From contig JAHEJA010000001.1 of NCBI GenBank assembly GCA_024639125.1, forward strand, positions 32,396-78,758: 46,363 bases of DNA. Direction: 5' to 3'. The notes below the pieces were generated by a model. It was not told where the DNA came from. It ran no database searches and saw only the letters and a list, made by a program, of their open reading frames with translations. The stretch's first letter is position 1; every line of letters starts with the position of its first letter. Both the position numbers and the translations under genes were made by a program. This document shows, piece after piece, positions 33,831 through 42,471 of this stretch. The DNA is from Paracoccaceae bacterium (GTDB lineage: Bacteria > Pseudomonadota > Alphaproteobacteria > Rhodobacterales > Rhodobacteraceae).

Positions 33831-34937
33831 ATGGAAATTCTCACAGCACACCATGATGCTTTTCTCGTATTGGCGTCTTGTATCGTTGCCTTGGTTGCTG
33901 GGTTTACCGGCTTGTCATTGACGCGCGAGTTATCAAAGAAACCCATTCATAAAAGACAAATTTCAATTGCACTGGGATCTATCGCATTGGGCGGTGGTAT
34001 CTGGGCCATGCATTTTGTGGCGATGCTGGGCCTACAATTGCCGATCTTGTTTTATTATGATGCGGCGATCACTCTGGTATCTGCACTGACAGCTATTTTG
34101 GTGGTCGGTGCCGCGCTTGTTTTGTTGCACTTTGTGGAACGCACCCCTTTGGTCATTTCTGTGGCAGGGGCGATCGTTGGTATCGGCATATTAGGGATGC
34201 ATTATATCGGCATGGCAGGGCTACAATTGTGCCGTGCGATTTACACACCTTTTGGCATTGCTCTGTCCACTGGTGTGGCGGTCATGCTCTGTATTGTGGC
34301 CTTCCGGATTGCCTATGGTCGCCGGCGAAATCGTAACATATTTTTGGGTACGGTTTGTTTTGCGGTGGCTGTGGTATCCGTTCATTTCTTTGCTATGGCG
34401 GGAACCAGCTTTGTTGCTGTGCCAAGCCTAAGTGAATTTGGACCAACCATGAGCAACGAATTTTTAGCGATCGGTGTTGTGCTATTTAGCTTTGTCATAT
34501 TTGGCACTTTTCTTTGGGTCAGCGTAACGTATTTGGTGGCAGAACCAAATCCGTCAGGCGACATCGCGCAACCTGTAACCGAGGCCGAGACCGAGGTGCG
34601 ATCAACTCTGTTACGTATTCCGTGCGAAAAAGATGGTGCGCGTATCTTTGTTGCGTCAACCGATGTGGCGTTCGTGCGCGCCGATGGTCATTACACGCAG
34701 ATTTATACGAACCAAGATCGTTTGTTTTGCGCATGGCCCATCACAGAGGCGTCTAAGCGATTGTTGCCCATTGGCTTTGTTCAAACGCATCGCAGTTACC
34801 TTGTGAATTTGCCCAAGGTGTCGCGCTTTGAACGCAGCAAAGAAAAAGGTCGTTTGATCTTTACATCAAAGTCAGTTCCCCCCGCCCCCGTGAGTCGTTC
34901 CAAGCTGAAATTCGTGCAGGATGCGATTGGTGAATAG
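33831..34937 (+). CDS. coxC: MHYT-LytTR regulator (CoxC/CoxH-like)
   Basis: The protein (368 residues from ATG 33831) has an N-terminal membrane sensor of about seven helices with three MHYT-type motifs: MHFVAM (60-65), MHYIGM (123-128) and VHFFAM (184-189), whose Met/His residues are proposed to bind a metal such as copper and sense diatomic gases. A LytTR DNA-binding domain follows at residues about 262-360 (FVASTDVAFVRADGHYTQIYT, GFVQTHRSYLVNLPKV). This pairing is that of CoxC and CoxH in Oligotropha. Its place ahead of coxMSL, and LytTR-like repeats before coxM, suggest it activates the cox genes. A TTG at 33822 is an alternative start. Confidence 0.85.
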   Translation: MEILTAHHDAFLVLASCIVALVAGFTGLSLTRELSKKPIHKRQISIALGSIALGGGIWAMHFVAMLGLQLPILFYYDAAITLVSALTAILVVGAALVLLHFVERTPLVISVAGAIVGIGILGMHYIGMAGLQLCRAIYTPFGIALSTGVAVMLCIVAFRIAYGRRRNRNIFLGTVCFAVAVVSVHFFAMAGTSFVAVPSLSEFGPTMSNEFLAIGVVLFSFVIFGTFLWVSVTYLVAEPNPSGDIAQPVTEAETEVRSTLLRIPCEKDGARIFVASTDVAFVRADGHYTQIYTNQDRLFCAWPITEASKRLLPIGFVQTHRSYLVNLPKVSRFERSKEKGRLIFTSKSVPPAPVSRSKLKFVQDAIGE

Positions 34938-34942
34938 CCAGC

Positions 34943-34996
34943 GCATTTCGTGCAATCAGTGGTGCAATTCGTGCAAATTCCCCGCATTTCAATAGA
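34943..34996. promoter_or_regulatory. Triple direct repeat, candidate LytTR operator of coxMSL
   Basis: Three direct repeats are seen: GCATTTCGTGCAA (34943-34955), GCAATTCGTGCAA (34964-34976, 12 of 13 identical) and GCATTTCAATAGA (34984-34996, first seven identical to repeat 1). Start-to-start distances are 21 and 20 bp, two helical turns. LytTR regulators bind direct repeats about 21-22 bp apart, and the CO sensor RcoM is known to bind triplets at 21 bp. It lies between the MHYT-LytTR gene and coxM, so it is probably the cox control site. The rest of the gap to 35072 shows only an AGGGAGGAT ribosome site. Confidence 0.7.
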
Positions 34997-35072
34997 ATAG
35001 TAAAGCGCGACACCGCATCTAATGCCACCCTAAGCGATACCAAAAAACAATCGCCTTTAGGGAGGATAGCCG

Positions 35073-35927
35073 ATGATTCCAGCGGCATTTGAATATCACC
35101 GCCCCAAGGATATGGCCGGAGTATTGGCTGTCCTTGAAGAACACGGAGACGACGCGCGCGTCATGGCTGGCGGGCACAGCCTTATCCCGATGATGAAACT
35201 CAGAATGGCGGATGTTCCGCATCTGATCGATCTTCAAGACGTTGGTGGACTGTCTGATATCGACGTTCAAAGCGACACGATCCGCATTGGTGCGCTTGTC
35301 ACGCAACATGATATTATCACCAACGATGCACTTACCGCAGTTGCACCTATCCTACGCGAAGCTGCATTGCAGATTGCGGACCCTCAAGTTCGTTATATGG
35401 GAACGGTTGGGGGCAACGTTGCAAATGGCGACCCAGGCAACGATATGCCGGGTTTGATGCAATGTTTGGACGCCAGCTTTACGTTGGTTGGGCCGAACGG
35501 AGAACGGACCGTTGCTGCACGTGAATTTTATGAAGCGGCTTACATGACTGCGCGTGAAGATGACGAAGTGCTCACAGCTGTTGTTATTCCAGTACCAAGC
35601 GGCGGATACGCCTATGAAAAGCAAAAGCGCAAAATCGGGGATTATGCAACAGCGGCCGCCGCAGTTCAGTTGATCAAACAAGGCGATACCTGTGTGCATG
35701 CCGCAATTGCGATGACCAACCTAAGCGACACGCCAATCTTTTCCGAAGATGCTGGCGCTGCGTTGATTGGGACATCTTTGGATGATGCCGCTCTCAAAGC
35801 TGCAGTCGCCGCGATGCTTAACGATATCGACCCAACCGAAGACAACCGTGGTCCGATAGCATTCAAGAAACATGTCGCTGGTGTGATTTTGCGCCGCGCG
35901 ATCGAGCGCGCTTGGTCGCGTGCCTGA
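35073..35927 (+). CDS. coxM: CO dehydrogenase medium (FAD) subunit
   Basis: CoxM carries the FAD of aerobic Mo-Cu carbon monoxide dehydrogenase and passes electrons from the Fe-S subunit onward to the respiratory chain. The 284-residue protein has both FAD motifs of the family: AGGHSLIPMMKLRMADVPHLIDL (residues about 32-54) and GTVGGNVANGDPGNDMP (residues about 110-126). A strong AGGGAGGAT precedes ATG 35073. The M-S-L gene order is that of form I enzymes. coxS follows after 12 bases. Confidence 0.95.
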   Translation: MIPAAFEYHRPKDMAGVLAVLEEHGDDARVMAGGHSLIPMMKLRMADVPHLIDLQDVGGLSDIDVQSDTIRIGALVTQHDIITNDALTAVAPILREAALQIADPQVRYMGTVGGNVANGDPGNDMPGLMQCLDASFTLVGPNGERTVAAREFYEAAYMTAREDDEVLTAVVIPVPSGGYAYEKQKRKIGDYATAAAAVQLIKQGDTCVHAAIAMTNLSDTPIFSEDAGAALIGTSLDDAALKAAVAAMLNDIDPTEDNRGPIAFKKHVAGVILRRAIERAWSRA

Positions 35928-35939
35928 GGGAGGTAACAG

Positions 35940-36434
35940 ATGTCAAAGAAAATGCATATCCAAATCAATGTGAATGGCAAAGACCAAGAGTTCCTAGCCG
36001 AACCACGCGAATTGTTGATTTACACTTTGCGTGAACGACTAAACATCACCGGTCCACACATCGGGTGTGAAACATCGCATTGTGGCGCTTGTACAGTCAC
36101 CATTGATGGTAAATCGGTCAAAGCCTGCACAATGTTCGTGGCGCAGGCCAGTGGCAAATCCATTACCACAATCGAAGGCTTGGGGGATCCCGACAATCTA
36201 CATCCGCTACAGTCCGCCTTTAAAGAACATCACGGGCTTCAGTGCGGTTATTGCACACCCGGTATGATCACGCGCGCAAGCAAGCTGTTGGAAGAAAACC
36301 CAAACCCAACAGAAGAAGAAATTCGCTTTGGCATGGCAGGAAACATCTGTCGCTGCACAGGCTATCAGAACATCGTTAAGTCCATTCAGGCGGCAGCAGC
36401 CGAGATGAATGCAGCACAGGAGGCGGCAGAATGA
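35940..36434 (+). CDS. coxS: CO dehydrogenase small (2Fe-2S) subunit
   Basis: CoxS holds two 2Fe-2S clusters linking the molybdenum site of CoxL to the FAD of CoxM. The 164-residue protein has the plant-ferredoxin-type cluster cysteines in [27 protein letters not shown] and the second, helical-domain cluster in [10 protein letters not shown] and [20 protein letters not shown] precedes ATG 35940. Its stop overlaps the coxL start by ATGA, ensuring stoichiometric synthesis. Confidence 0.96.
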   Translation: MSKKMHIQINVNGKDQEFLAEPRELLIYTLRERLNITGPHIGCETSHCGACTVTIDGKSVKACTMFVAQASGKSITTIEGLGDPDNLHPLQSAFKEHHGLQCGYCTPGMITRASKLLEENPNPTEEEIRFGMAGNICRCTGYQNIVKSIQAAAAEMNAAQEAAE

Positions 36435-38848
36435 AAGACGAACTTGATAACCGCGAAGAACGGGTTGCCAATCTCAAAGGTATGGGCTGTTCGCGCAAGC
36501 GCGTAGAAGACGCACGTTTTACGCAGGGCAAAGGCAACTATGTTGATGACATCAAGCTAGACGGCATGTTGTTCGGGGATTTTGTACGGTCTCCTTATGC
36601 GCATGCTCGGATCAAAAGCATCAACACAGAAGCGGCGTTGCAAGTGCCGGGCGTGCTTGCTGTTTTGACGGCTGCAGACTTGGCGCCTTTGGGGTTGCAT
36701 TGGATGCCGACCTTGGCGGGTGACAAGCAAATGGTGCTGGCGGATGGCAAAGTGCTGTTCCAAGGCCAAGAAGTCGCCTTTGTTGTCGCAGAAGATCGCT
36801 ACGCAGCTGCGGATGGTATTGAAGCCGTCGAAGTCGAATACGAAGAGCTTCCTGTTATTGTGAACCCTTTTGAATCCCTAAAGTCTGATGTGGTTCTAAG
36901 AGAAGACTTGGACCCCAAAGCACCAGGGGCGCATGGTCCACGCAAACATCACAACCACATCTTTACCTGGGAAGCTGGCGACAAAGAAACAACCCAAGAA
37001 GTCATCTCTAACGCCGAGGTGGTTGCCGAAGAATCCATGTATTACCACCGCACACACCCTTGTCCGCTAGAAACATGCGGTTGTGTGGCATCCATGGACA
37101 AAGTTAATGGCAAGCTCACGCTTTGGGGGACATTCCAAGCGCCGCACGCGATCCGGACTGTTGTATCGCTGATTTCCGGGATCGAAGAGCATAATATCCG
37201 CGTTATTTCCCCTGATATCGGGGGCGGTTTTGGCAACAAGGTCGGTGCCTATCCTGGCTATGTGTGCTCTGTTGTTGCTTCTATCGTCACAGGAAAACCT
37301 GTGAAATGGATCGAAGATCGCATGGACAATTTGATGACCACAGCTTTTGCGCGTGATTATCATATGACAGGCAAGATCAGCGCAACCAAAGAGGGCAAGA
37401 TCACAGGGCTTCATTGTCAGGTCGTCGCCGATCACGGTGGTTTTGATGCCTGTGCAGATCCGACCAAATTCCCTGCGGGCTTTATGAATATTTGCACGGG
37501 GTCTTATGACATTCCAACTGCTTATCTCGAAGTCGATGGTGTTTACACAAACAAAGCTCCAGGTGGTGTAAGCTATCGCTGTTCTTTCCGCGTAACGGAG
37601 GCGGTGTATTTCATCGAACGTATGATCGAAGTGCTTGCGATCAAGTTGAATATGGATGCAGCAGAGCTGCGCCGCATCAACTTTATCAAAAAAGAGCAAT
37701 TCCCATACAAAGCCGCACTGGGTTGGGAATATGACTCTGGTGACTATCACACGGCTTGGGACAAAGCCCTAAAGACCGTTGATTACGAAGGCTTGCGCAA
37801 AGAACAAGCAGAGCGCGTCGAGGCCTTTAAACGGGGCGAAACCCGCAAAATCATGGGCATTGGCTTGTCGTTCTTTACGGAAATCGTGGGTGCTGGGCCT
37901 GTGAAAAACTGTGACATTCTCGGTTTGGGAATGTTTGACAGTTGTGAAATCCGTATCCACCCAACTGGATCGGCTATCGCACGATTGGGAACGATTTCTC
38001 AGGGGCAAGGACACGCAACAACGTTTGCGCAAATCCTTGCGTCTGAAATTGGGTTGCCGGCTGATAGCATCACCATCGAAGAAGGCGACACAGATACCGC
38101 GCCTTATGGGCTTGGGACTTATGGATCACGCTCCACACCAGTTGCGGGTGCAGCAACGGCAATGGCAGGACGTAAAATTCGCGCAAAAGCACAGATGATC
38201 GCGGCCTATCTATTGGAAGTGCACGATAACGACGTGGAATTCGATGTGGATCGCTTTGTCGTCAAAGGGGCGCCTGAGCGCTTTAAGACGATGAAAGAAA
38301 TCGCGTTTGCTGCCTATAATCAGGCTATTCCAGGGCTTGAACCCGGCTTAGAAGCGGTAAGCTATTATGATCCACCCAACATGACCTATCCATTTGGCGC
38401 TTATGTTTGCGTTATGGATATTGATGTTGATACAGGTGTTCCGGAAATCCGCCGTTTCTATGCGTTGGATGACTGCGGCACGCGTATCAACCCAATGATC
38501 ATCGAAGGTCAGGTCCATGGTGGTTTGACCGAAGCCCTTGCCGTCGCCTTGGGCCAAGAAATTGCCTATGACGATATGGGTAACGTGAAAACCGGCACAT
38601 TGATGGACTTCTTCTTGCCAACAGCATGGGAAGTGCCAAACTATGAAACCGACTTTACGGTAACGCCTAGCCCGCATCACCCAATCGGTGCCAAGGGCGT
38701 TGGCGAAAGCCCGCATGTCGGTGGTGTTCCGTGTTTCTCGAATGCGGTCCAAGATGCGTTCCGTCCATTTGGCAACACGCATACCAACATGCCACATGAC
38801 CATTGGCGGATTTGGCGGACTGCCAACGAGCTAGGGTTACATTCCTAA
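36431..38848 (+). CDS. coxL: CO dehydrogenase large (Mo-Cu) subunit, form I
   Basis: CoxL carries the molybdopterin cytosine dinucleotide cofactor and the Cu-S-Mo site that oxidises CO to CO2. The 805-residue protein has xanthine-oxidase-family segments [35 protein letters not shown] and the catalytic-base motif [13 protein letters not shown]. The loop that defines form I (AYxCSFR) reads SYRCSFR, with the copper-binding Cys at residue 384 (the counterpart of Cys388 in Oligotropha) and Ser in place of the first Ala. Form II would read AYRGAGR. The genuine-CO-oxidiser call rests on CSFR and the M-S-L-D-E-F-G context. Confidence 0.94.
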   Translation: MKDELDNREERVANLKGMGCSRKRVEDARFTQGKGNYVDDIKLDGMLFGDFVRSPYAHARIKSINTEAALQVPGVLAVLTAADLAPLGLHWMPTLAGDKQMVLADGKVLFQGQEVAFVVAEDRYAAADGIEAVEVEYEELPVIVNPFESLKSDVVLREDLDPKAPGAHGPRKHHNHIFTWEAGDKETTQEVISNAEVVAEESMYYHRTHPCPLETCGCVASMDKVNGKLTLWGTFQAPHAIRTVVSLISGIEEHNIRVISPDIGGGFGNKVGAYPGYVCSVVASIVTGKPVKWIEDRMDNLMTTAFARDYHMTGKISATKEGKITGLHCQVVADHGGFDACADPTKFPAGFMNICTGSYDIPTAYLEVDGVYTNKAPGGVSYRCSFRVTEAVYFIERMIEVLAIKLNMDAAELRRINFIKKEQFPYKAALGWEYDSGDYHTAWDKALKTVDYEGLRKEQAERVEAFKRGETRKIMGIGLSFFTEIVGAGPVKNCDILGLGMFDSCEIRIHPTGSAIARLGTISQGQGHATTFAQILASEIGLPADSITIEEGDTDTAPYGLGTYGSRSTPVAGAATAMAGRKIRAKAQMIAAYLLEVHDNDVEFDVDRFVVKGAPERFKTMKEIAFAAYNQAIPGLEPGLEAVSYYDPPNMTYPFGAYVCVMDIDVDTGVPEIRRFYALDDCGTRINPMIIEGQVHGGLTEALAVALGQEIAYDDMGNVKTGTLMDFFLPTAWEVPNYETDFTVTPSPHHPIGAKGVGESPHVGGVPCFSNAVQDAFRPFGNTHTNMPHDHWRIWRTANELGLHS

Positions 38849-38861
38849 ATCGTAGATCTCT

Positions 38862-38891
38862 GGGTTCGGCCAACGGCGTTTGGCCGAACCC
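38862..38891 (+). other. Perfect 12-bp stem-loop between coxL and coxD
   Basis: GGGTTCGGCCAA (38862-38873) pairs perfectly with TTGGCCGAACCC (38880-38891) around CGGCGT; a small CCTAT/ATAGG hairpin follows. No T-tract is present. The position between the structural genes coxMSL and the maturation genes coxDEF parallels the puf stem-loop and would let coxMSL mRNA outlast the downstream part. Confidence 0.7.
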
Positions 38892-38909
38892 CTATTCATA
38901 GGATAAATC

Positions 38910-39785
38910 ATGACTTGGAGCGATCTTCAAAACTCTCTTAACACCATAGGGTATTCGGCCTCTGATGATTTGAGTGTGGCGCTGCATTTGGCTTTGACGC
39001 TTGGGCGGCCTTTGTTGCTCGAAGGGGCAGCAGGTGTTGGAAAAACCCAACTGGCTAGCAGCCTTGCTGCCGTCAAGGACGCCAAGCTTATTCGCTTGCA
39101 ATGCTACGAAGGCTTGGATGCGGCACAGGCCATTTATGAATGGAATTATCAGCATCAGCTTTTGGCAATTCGCGCTGCCGCTGAAGACGGGGAAACCGGA
39201 AAATCGGTAGAGACACGGATTTTTTCCAATGAATTTTTATTGGAACGACCTCTCTTGTCGGCGATCACACAAGAACGGCCCCCGGTTTTATTGATTGATG
39301 AAATTGATCGCGCGGACGAAGAATTCGAAGCCTATCTGTTAGAGATTTTATCCGAATTTCAAATTACCATTCCGGAACTTGGAACAATAACGGCGACAAC
39401 CAAGCCTATTGTTATTCTGACGTCAAATGGTACGCGTGATTTGTCTGACGCGCTACGTCGGCGGTGTTTGTATAGCTATGTTGATTATCCAGATCGCGAT
39501 ATCGAGCTGGCTATTTTGAAATCGCGCTACCCGACACTTGATGCACGCTTAGGGGCTCAGGTTGTGGGGTTTGTGCAAAAGTTGCGACAAGAGGATTTAG
39601 AGAAAACACCTGGTATAGCGGAAACATTGGATTTTGCTGCGGCCTTGATGGGCTTGGGTATTGCGGATCTAACTGCTGATCCTGTGGTGTTACAGCACAC
39701 ATTAAGCACCTTGCTGAAAACACAAAGCGATCGCGCACAGATCACGAAAGAAGTCGCTGGTCGCATCGCAGGGCGTGCCGCATGA
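38910..39785 (+). CDS. coxD: CoxD AAA+ ATPase (MoxR-like)
   Basis: CoxD is a MoxR-type AAA+ chaperone needed to introduce sulfur and copper into the CO dehydrogenase active site. The 291-residue protein has Walker A GAAGVGKT (residues 39-46), Walker B VLLIDEIDRADEEFEAYLLEIL and sensor TSNGTRDLSDALRRRCLY. It starts 18 bases after the coxL/coxD hairpin and overlaps coxE by ATGA, the classic pairing of a MoxR ATPase with a VWA protein. Confidence 0.94.
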   Translation: MTWSDLQNSLNTIGYSASDDLSVALHLALTLGRPLLLEGAAGVGKTQLASSLAAVKDAKLIRLQCYEGLDAAQAIYEWNYQHQLLAIRAAAEDGETGKSVETRIFSNEFLLERPLLSAITQERPPVLLIDEIDRADEEFEAYLLEILSEFQITIPELGTITATTKPIVILTSNGTRDLSDALRRRCLYSYVDYPDRDIELAILKSRYPTLDARLGAQVVGFVQKLRQEDLEKTPGIAETLDFAAALMGLGIADLTADPVVLQHTLSTLLKTQSDRAQITKEVAGRIAGRAA

Positions 39786-40966
39786 CACGTGTGACCCGAT
39801 TTGCAGGACGCGATCCCGGTCCCTCTGCGCGGGTAACTGGATTTATCGCGCATCTTCGGGCCAACGGGCTTAGGTTAGGGGTTGCAGAAACATCACTGGC
39901 TTTGTCGGCCTTGTGCGAAGTTGACGCAAGCTATGCCGAGCAAAGCCGCCAAGCGCTCAAGGCAGTTTGTACAGGATGCAAAGACGAAGTTGAACGATTT
40001 GACGCTTTGTTTGACAGCTATTGGATGGATGCAGGTCGGGTAAAACAAAAAATTGTCCCAACAAAAAGCAATGCCTCTACCGAAGAAACTATCCATTCGT
40101 CGCGCGACGCCCAAGGCCAAGACATGGGCTCGTCTGGGACAGCATCCGCGCCAGACGGTGGGCAGGGCGAAGCCGAAAGCGATGGCGAAGGCCGTTTAAT
40201 TGCAACGCAAGTGCGTAATTTGATGCGCAAAGATCTTCGTGATTTGGTGCGTTCAGAAGACGTAGCAGAAGCAGAGAAGGTTGCGCGGCGTTTGGGTGCC
40301 GCACTGCGGGATCGCCGTTCGCGGCGCCGTATTGCCGCGCGCAAAGGGGATCGCCTTCATTATCGCAAAACAATACGTGCAAGTTTGGCCACGGGTGGGG
40401 AACCGTTGCGATTGATGATGAAACATAGACCCGACCGCCCGAGAAAAATTGTGGCTTTGTGTGATGTGTCTGGCTCAATGACAATTTACGCGCAGGTATT
40501 TCTATCGTTCTTGGCTGGATTGATGCGCAGTGACACGACGGCGGATGCCTATCTGTTTCACACACGCCTCGTGCGCATTACCGAAGCATTGAGAGACAAA
40601 GACACGCTGCGTGCGATTGGGCGAATGTCCTTGATGGCTGATGGGTTTGGCGGTGGATCGGAAATCGGCCCATCTCTTGCTCGGTTTTCCAAAACATATG
40701 CAAAACGGTTTGTTGATGGTCGAAGTGTGGTGCTGATTTTGTCTGATGGATACGATACAGCCGCCCCGCATATATTAGACGACGCTTTGCGCGACCTTAA
40801 GAAGCGCGGCTGTAAAATTATTTGGCTTAATCCCCTAAAGGGATGGCGCGATTACGCACCTGTCGCCGAGGGTATGGCGGCGGCTTTGAAACATTTGGAC
40901 CTATTTTGTGCTGCCAACACGTTAGATGATCTAGCGGCGTTAGAGCGTGAGGTGATGAAATTATGA
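39782..40966 (+). CDS. coxE: CoxE von Willebrand A-domain protein
   Basis: CoxE works with CoxD in maturation of the Mo-Cu centre. The 394-residue protein has a charged, low-complexity middle (Gly, Glu and Ser rich, near residues 105-140), then a VWA domain of the CoxE-like family with MIDAS motif DVSGSM within KIVALCDVSGSMTIYAQVFLSFLAGLM (near residue 227), and the later FGGGSEIGPSL and ILSDGYDTAAP segments. It overlaps coxD and coxF by ATGA on both sides, so D, E and F are made in a fixed ratio. Confidence 0.94.
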   Translation: MTRVTRFAGRDPGPSARVTGFIAHLRANGLRLGVAETSLALSALCEVDASYAEQSRQALKAVCTGCKDEVERFDALFDSYWMDAGRVKQKIVPTKSNASTEETIHSSRDAQGQDMGSSGTASAPDGGQGEAESDGEGRLIATQVRNLMRKDLRDLVRSEDVAEAEKVARRLGAALRDRRSRRRIAARKGDRLHYRKTIRASLATGGEPLRLMMKHRPDRPRKIVALCDVSGSMTIYAQVFLSFLAGLMRSDTTADAYLFHTRLVRITEALRDKDTLRAIGRMSLMADGFGGGSEIGPSLARFSKTYAKRFVDGRSVVLILSDGYDTAAPHILDDALRDLKKRGCKIIWLNPLKGWRDYAPVAEGMAAALKHLDLFCAANTLDDLAALEREVMKL

Positions 40967-41754
40967 CCCCTGCTGAACTATTGTCTGATCGCTTTGCCGA
41001 TGTCGCATCGCAACTACGAACCCAAGAGGAACCCTTTGCGTTCGCGACGATTGTGCGCACTGCCGGCGCGACGGCGGCAAAACCGGGCGCCAAGGCATTG
41101 CTTGGCGTGGATGGATCCATTTTGCATGGATGGCTTGGCGGCGGATGCACTCGTGGTGCGGTCAAACAGGCCGCACTTATGGCGTTTTCTACGGGCCAAC
41201 CACAGCTTGTTTCGGTTGCGCCAGAGGATCTTTTGACAGAGCGTGGTGTTGCTGCGGGGGATCAAGTGGATGGAACGCGGTTTGCCAAGAACGGCTGCCC
41301 GTCTCGGGGAAGCGTTGATATTTTTATTGAACCCTGTTTGCCAATACCGCAATTGGTCGTTTTGGGGGCATCCCCCGTTGCGCAAGCGCTCGCCGATCTT
41401 GCACCACAATTTCATTGGGCGGTGACACGAGAAATTTCAAGCGGCTTAGAAAAGGCGACGCGCCCTCAGAAATACATTGTCATCGCGACCCAAGGCCAAG
41501 GGGATATTGACGCTTTGAAGATGGCGATTGAAGGTCCCTCTAAACATATAGCTTTTGTGGGCAGCAAGTTGAAATTTGCAACACTTGCGGACAAGCTTAT
41601 TGGTCAAGGATGTGACGCCGCACGTGTTCAGTCCGTCAAAGCCCCGGCGGGTTTGGACGTTGGAGCGGTAACCCCAGAAGAGATCGCGTTGTCAATCCTT
41701 GCCGAACTTTTGCAAATCCGACGCGCAAAAGTTGCGGCGTTGAATGGCTCATAA
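40963..41754 (+). CDS. coxF: CoxF, XdhC/CoxF-family maturation protein
   Basis: CoxF belongs to the XdhC/CoxF family, which handles and sulfurates the molybdenum cofactor before insertion into CO dehydrogenase or xanthine dehydrogenase. The 263-residue product has the family N-terminus FAFATIVRTAGATAAKPGAKALLGVDGSILHGWLGGGCTRGAVKQAAL and a C-terminal Rossmann-like domain with HIAFVGSKLKFATL and SVKAPAGLDVGAVTPEEIALSILAELLQ. It overlaps coxE by ATGA. A 176-base gap with a possible short gene follows before coxG. Confidence 0.93.
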   Translation: MTPAELLSDRFADVASQLRTQEEPFAFATIVRTAGATAAKPGAKALLGVDGSILHGWLGGGCTRGAVKQAALMAFSTGQPQLVSVAPEDLLTERGVAAGDQVDGTRFAKNGCPSRGSVDIFIEPCLPIPQLVVLGASPVAQALADLAPQFHWAVTREISSGLEKATRPQKYIVIATQGQGDIDALKMAIEGPSKHIAFVGSKLKFATLADKLIGQGCDAARVQSVKAPAGLDVGAVTPEEIALSILAELLQIRRAKVAALNGS

Positions 41755-41824
41755 GTTTCTAGAAAATGATCCGAATATCAAGCCGCACTTGGTGGGTTTT
41801 CCCCAAAACAAAAGGACCGAAAGC

Positions 41825-41917
41825 ATGAGAAAAATGATCCACGCGCTGAAAGACAGGTTCAAGAAGTTAAAACTAACATCCGCTCAATCCGAGCATATCA
41901 GATTTCCCTGTTGTTAA
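41825..41917 (+). CDS. Possible 30-residue basic peptide ending in FPCC
   Basis: In the coxF-coxG gap lies a 30-codon frame starting MRKMIHALKDRFKKLK and ending IRFPCC. AAAGGA lies about 8 bases before the ATG, nearly the same sequence context as that of coxG 13 bases further on. The N-terminal half would form a basic amphipathic helix; the end is a Cys pair. I recognise no family, and short frames occur by chance, so this may not be a gene. If real, it would be co-translated with CO dehydrogenase maturation genes. Confidence 0.35.
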   Translation: MRKMIHALKDRFKKLKLTSAQSEHIRFPCC

Positions 41918-41930
41918 GAAAGGACAGATT

Positions 41931-42383
41931 ATGGAACTCTCAGATGAGATCATTATTAACGCCCCCAAAAGCCACGTTTATGCGGCTTTGAATGATCCGA
42001 ATATTCTTCAGCAATGTATTCCGGGGTGTGAAGAGCTAATCAAGCATTCAGATACAGAGCTTGAAGCAAAAGTTGTGCTTAAAATTGGCCCCGTAAAGGC
42101 CCGGTTTAGCGGTACAGTTCAATTGGATACGACTGGCGCGCCGGATGCGTTTTCATTGACAGGACAAGGCAACGGAGGTGCTGCTGGTCACGCCAAAGGC
42201 GGTGCGGACGTTACGCTTGAAAGTGACGGTGACATCACGGTTCTTCGGTACCAAGCTAAGGCTGAAATAGGAGGGAAACTCGCCCAACTTGGAAGCCGGT
42301 TGATCCAAAGCACTGCAAAGAAACTTGCTGCAAAATTTTTCCAATCGTTTGCAGAAGCAGTAAGCGAAACCGCTGAGGCATAA
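41931..42383 (+). CDS. coxG: CoxG, SRPBCC-family CO dehydrogenase accessory protein (short form)
   Basis: CoxG is a START/SRPBCC-fold protein linked to attachment of CO dehydrogenase to the membrane and, in recent work, to quinone handling. The 150-residue product has the family core: MELSDEIIINAPKSHVYAALNDPNILQQCIPGCEELIKH, then KIGPVKARFSGTVQL and GGKLAQLGSRLIQSTAKKLAAKFFQSFAEAV. It stops right after this domain. Other CoxG proteins I know are about 200 residues, with a linker and hydrophobic C-terminal tail; that tail is missing here. AAAGGA precedes ATG 41931, and a hairpin follows the stop. Confidence 0.9.
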   Translation: MELSDEIIINAPKSHVYAALNDPNILQQCIPGCEELIKHSDTELEAKVVLKIGPVKARFSGTVQLDTTGAPDAFSLTGQGNGGAAGHAKGGADVTLESDGDITVLRYQAKAEIGGKLAQLGSRLIQSTAKKLAAKFFQSFAEAVSETAEA

Positions 42384-42390
42384 TGCTTTT

Positions 42391-42426
42391 CCCCTCATTT
42401 CATATCGACGTGACATGAGGGGACCC
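42391..42426 (+). terminator. Likely terminator of the cox operon
   Basis: CCCCTCAT (42391-42398) pairs with ATGAGGGG (42415-42422) around a 16-nt loop, 8 bases after the coxG stop. Only a weak T-run (GTTTT) follows a few bases later, so termination may be incomplete or Rho-assisted. Confidence 0.55.
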
Positions 42427-42471
42427 CGTTTTCCAGTTTCGAAAACAAATGATTTCATGACATAAATATAG

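Noticed and set aside
34943-34996. Short CRISPR-like repeat array
   Set aside because: Only three partly degenerate 13-bp repeats spaced by 7-8 bp and no cas genes; the spacing fits a LytTR operator.
37067-37750. A 227-codon minus-strand frame within coxL
   Set aside because: It is antisense to conserved CoxL motifs, has no start context and shows no domain.
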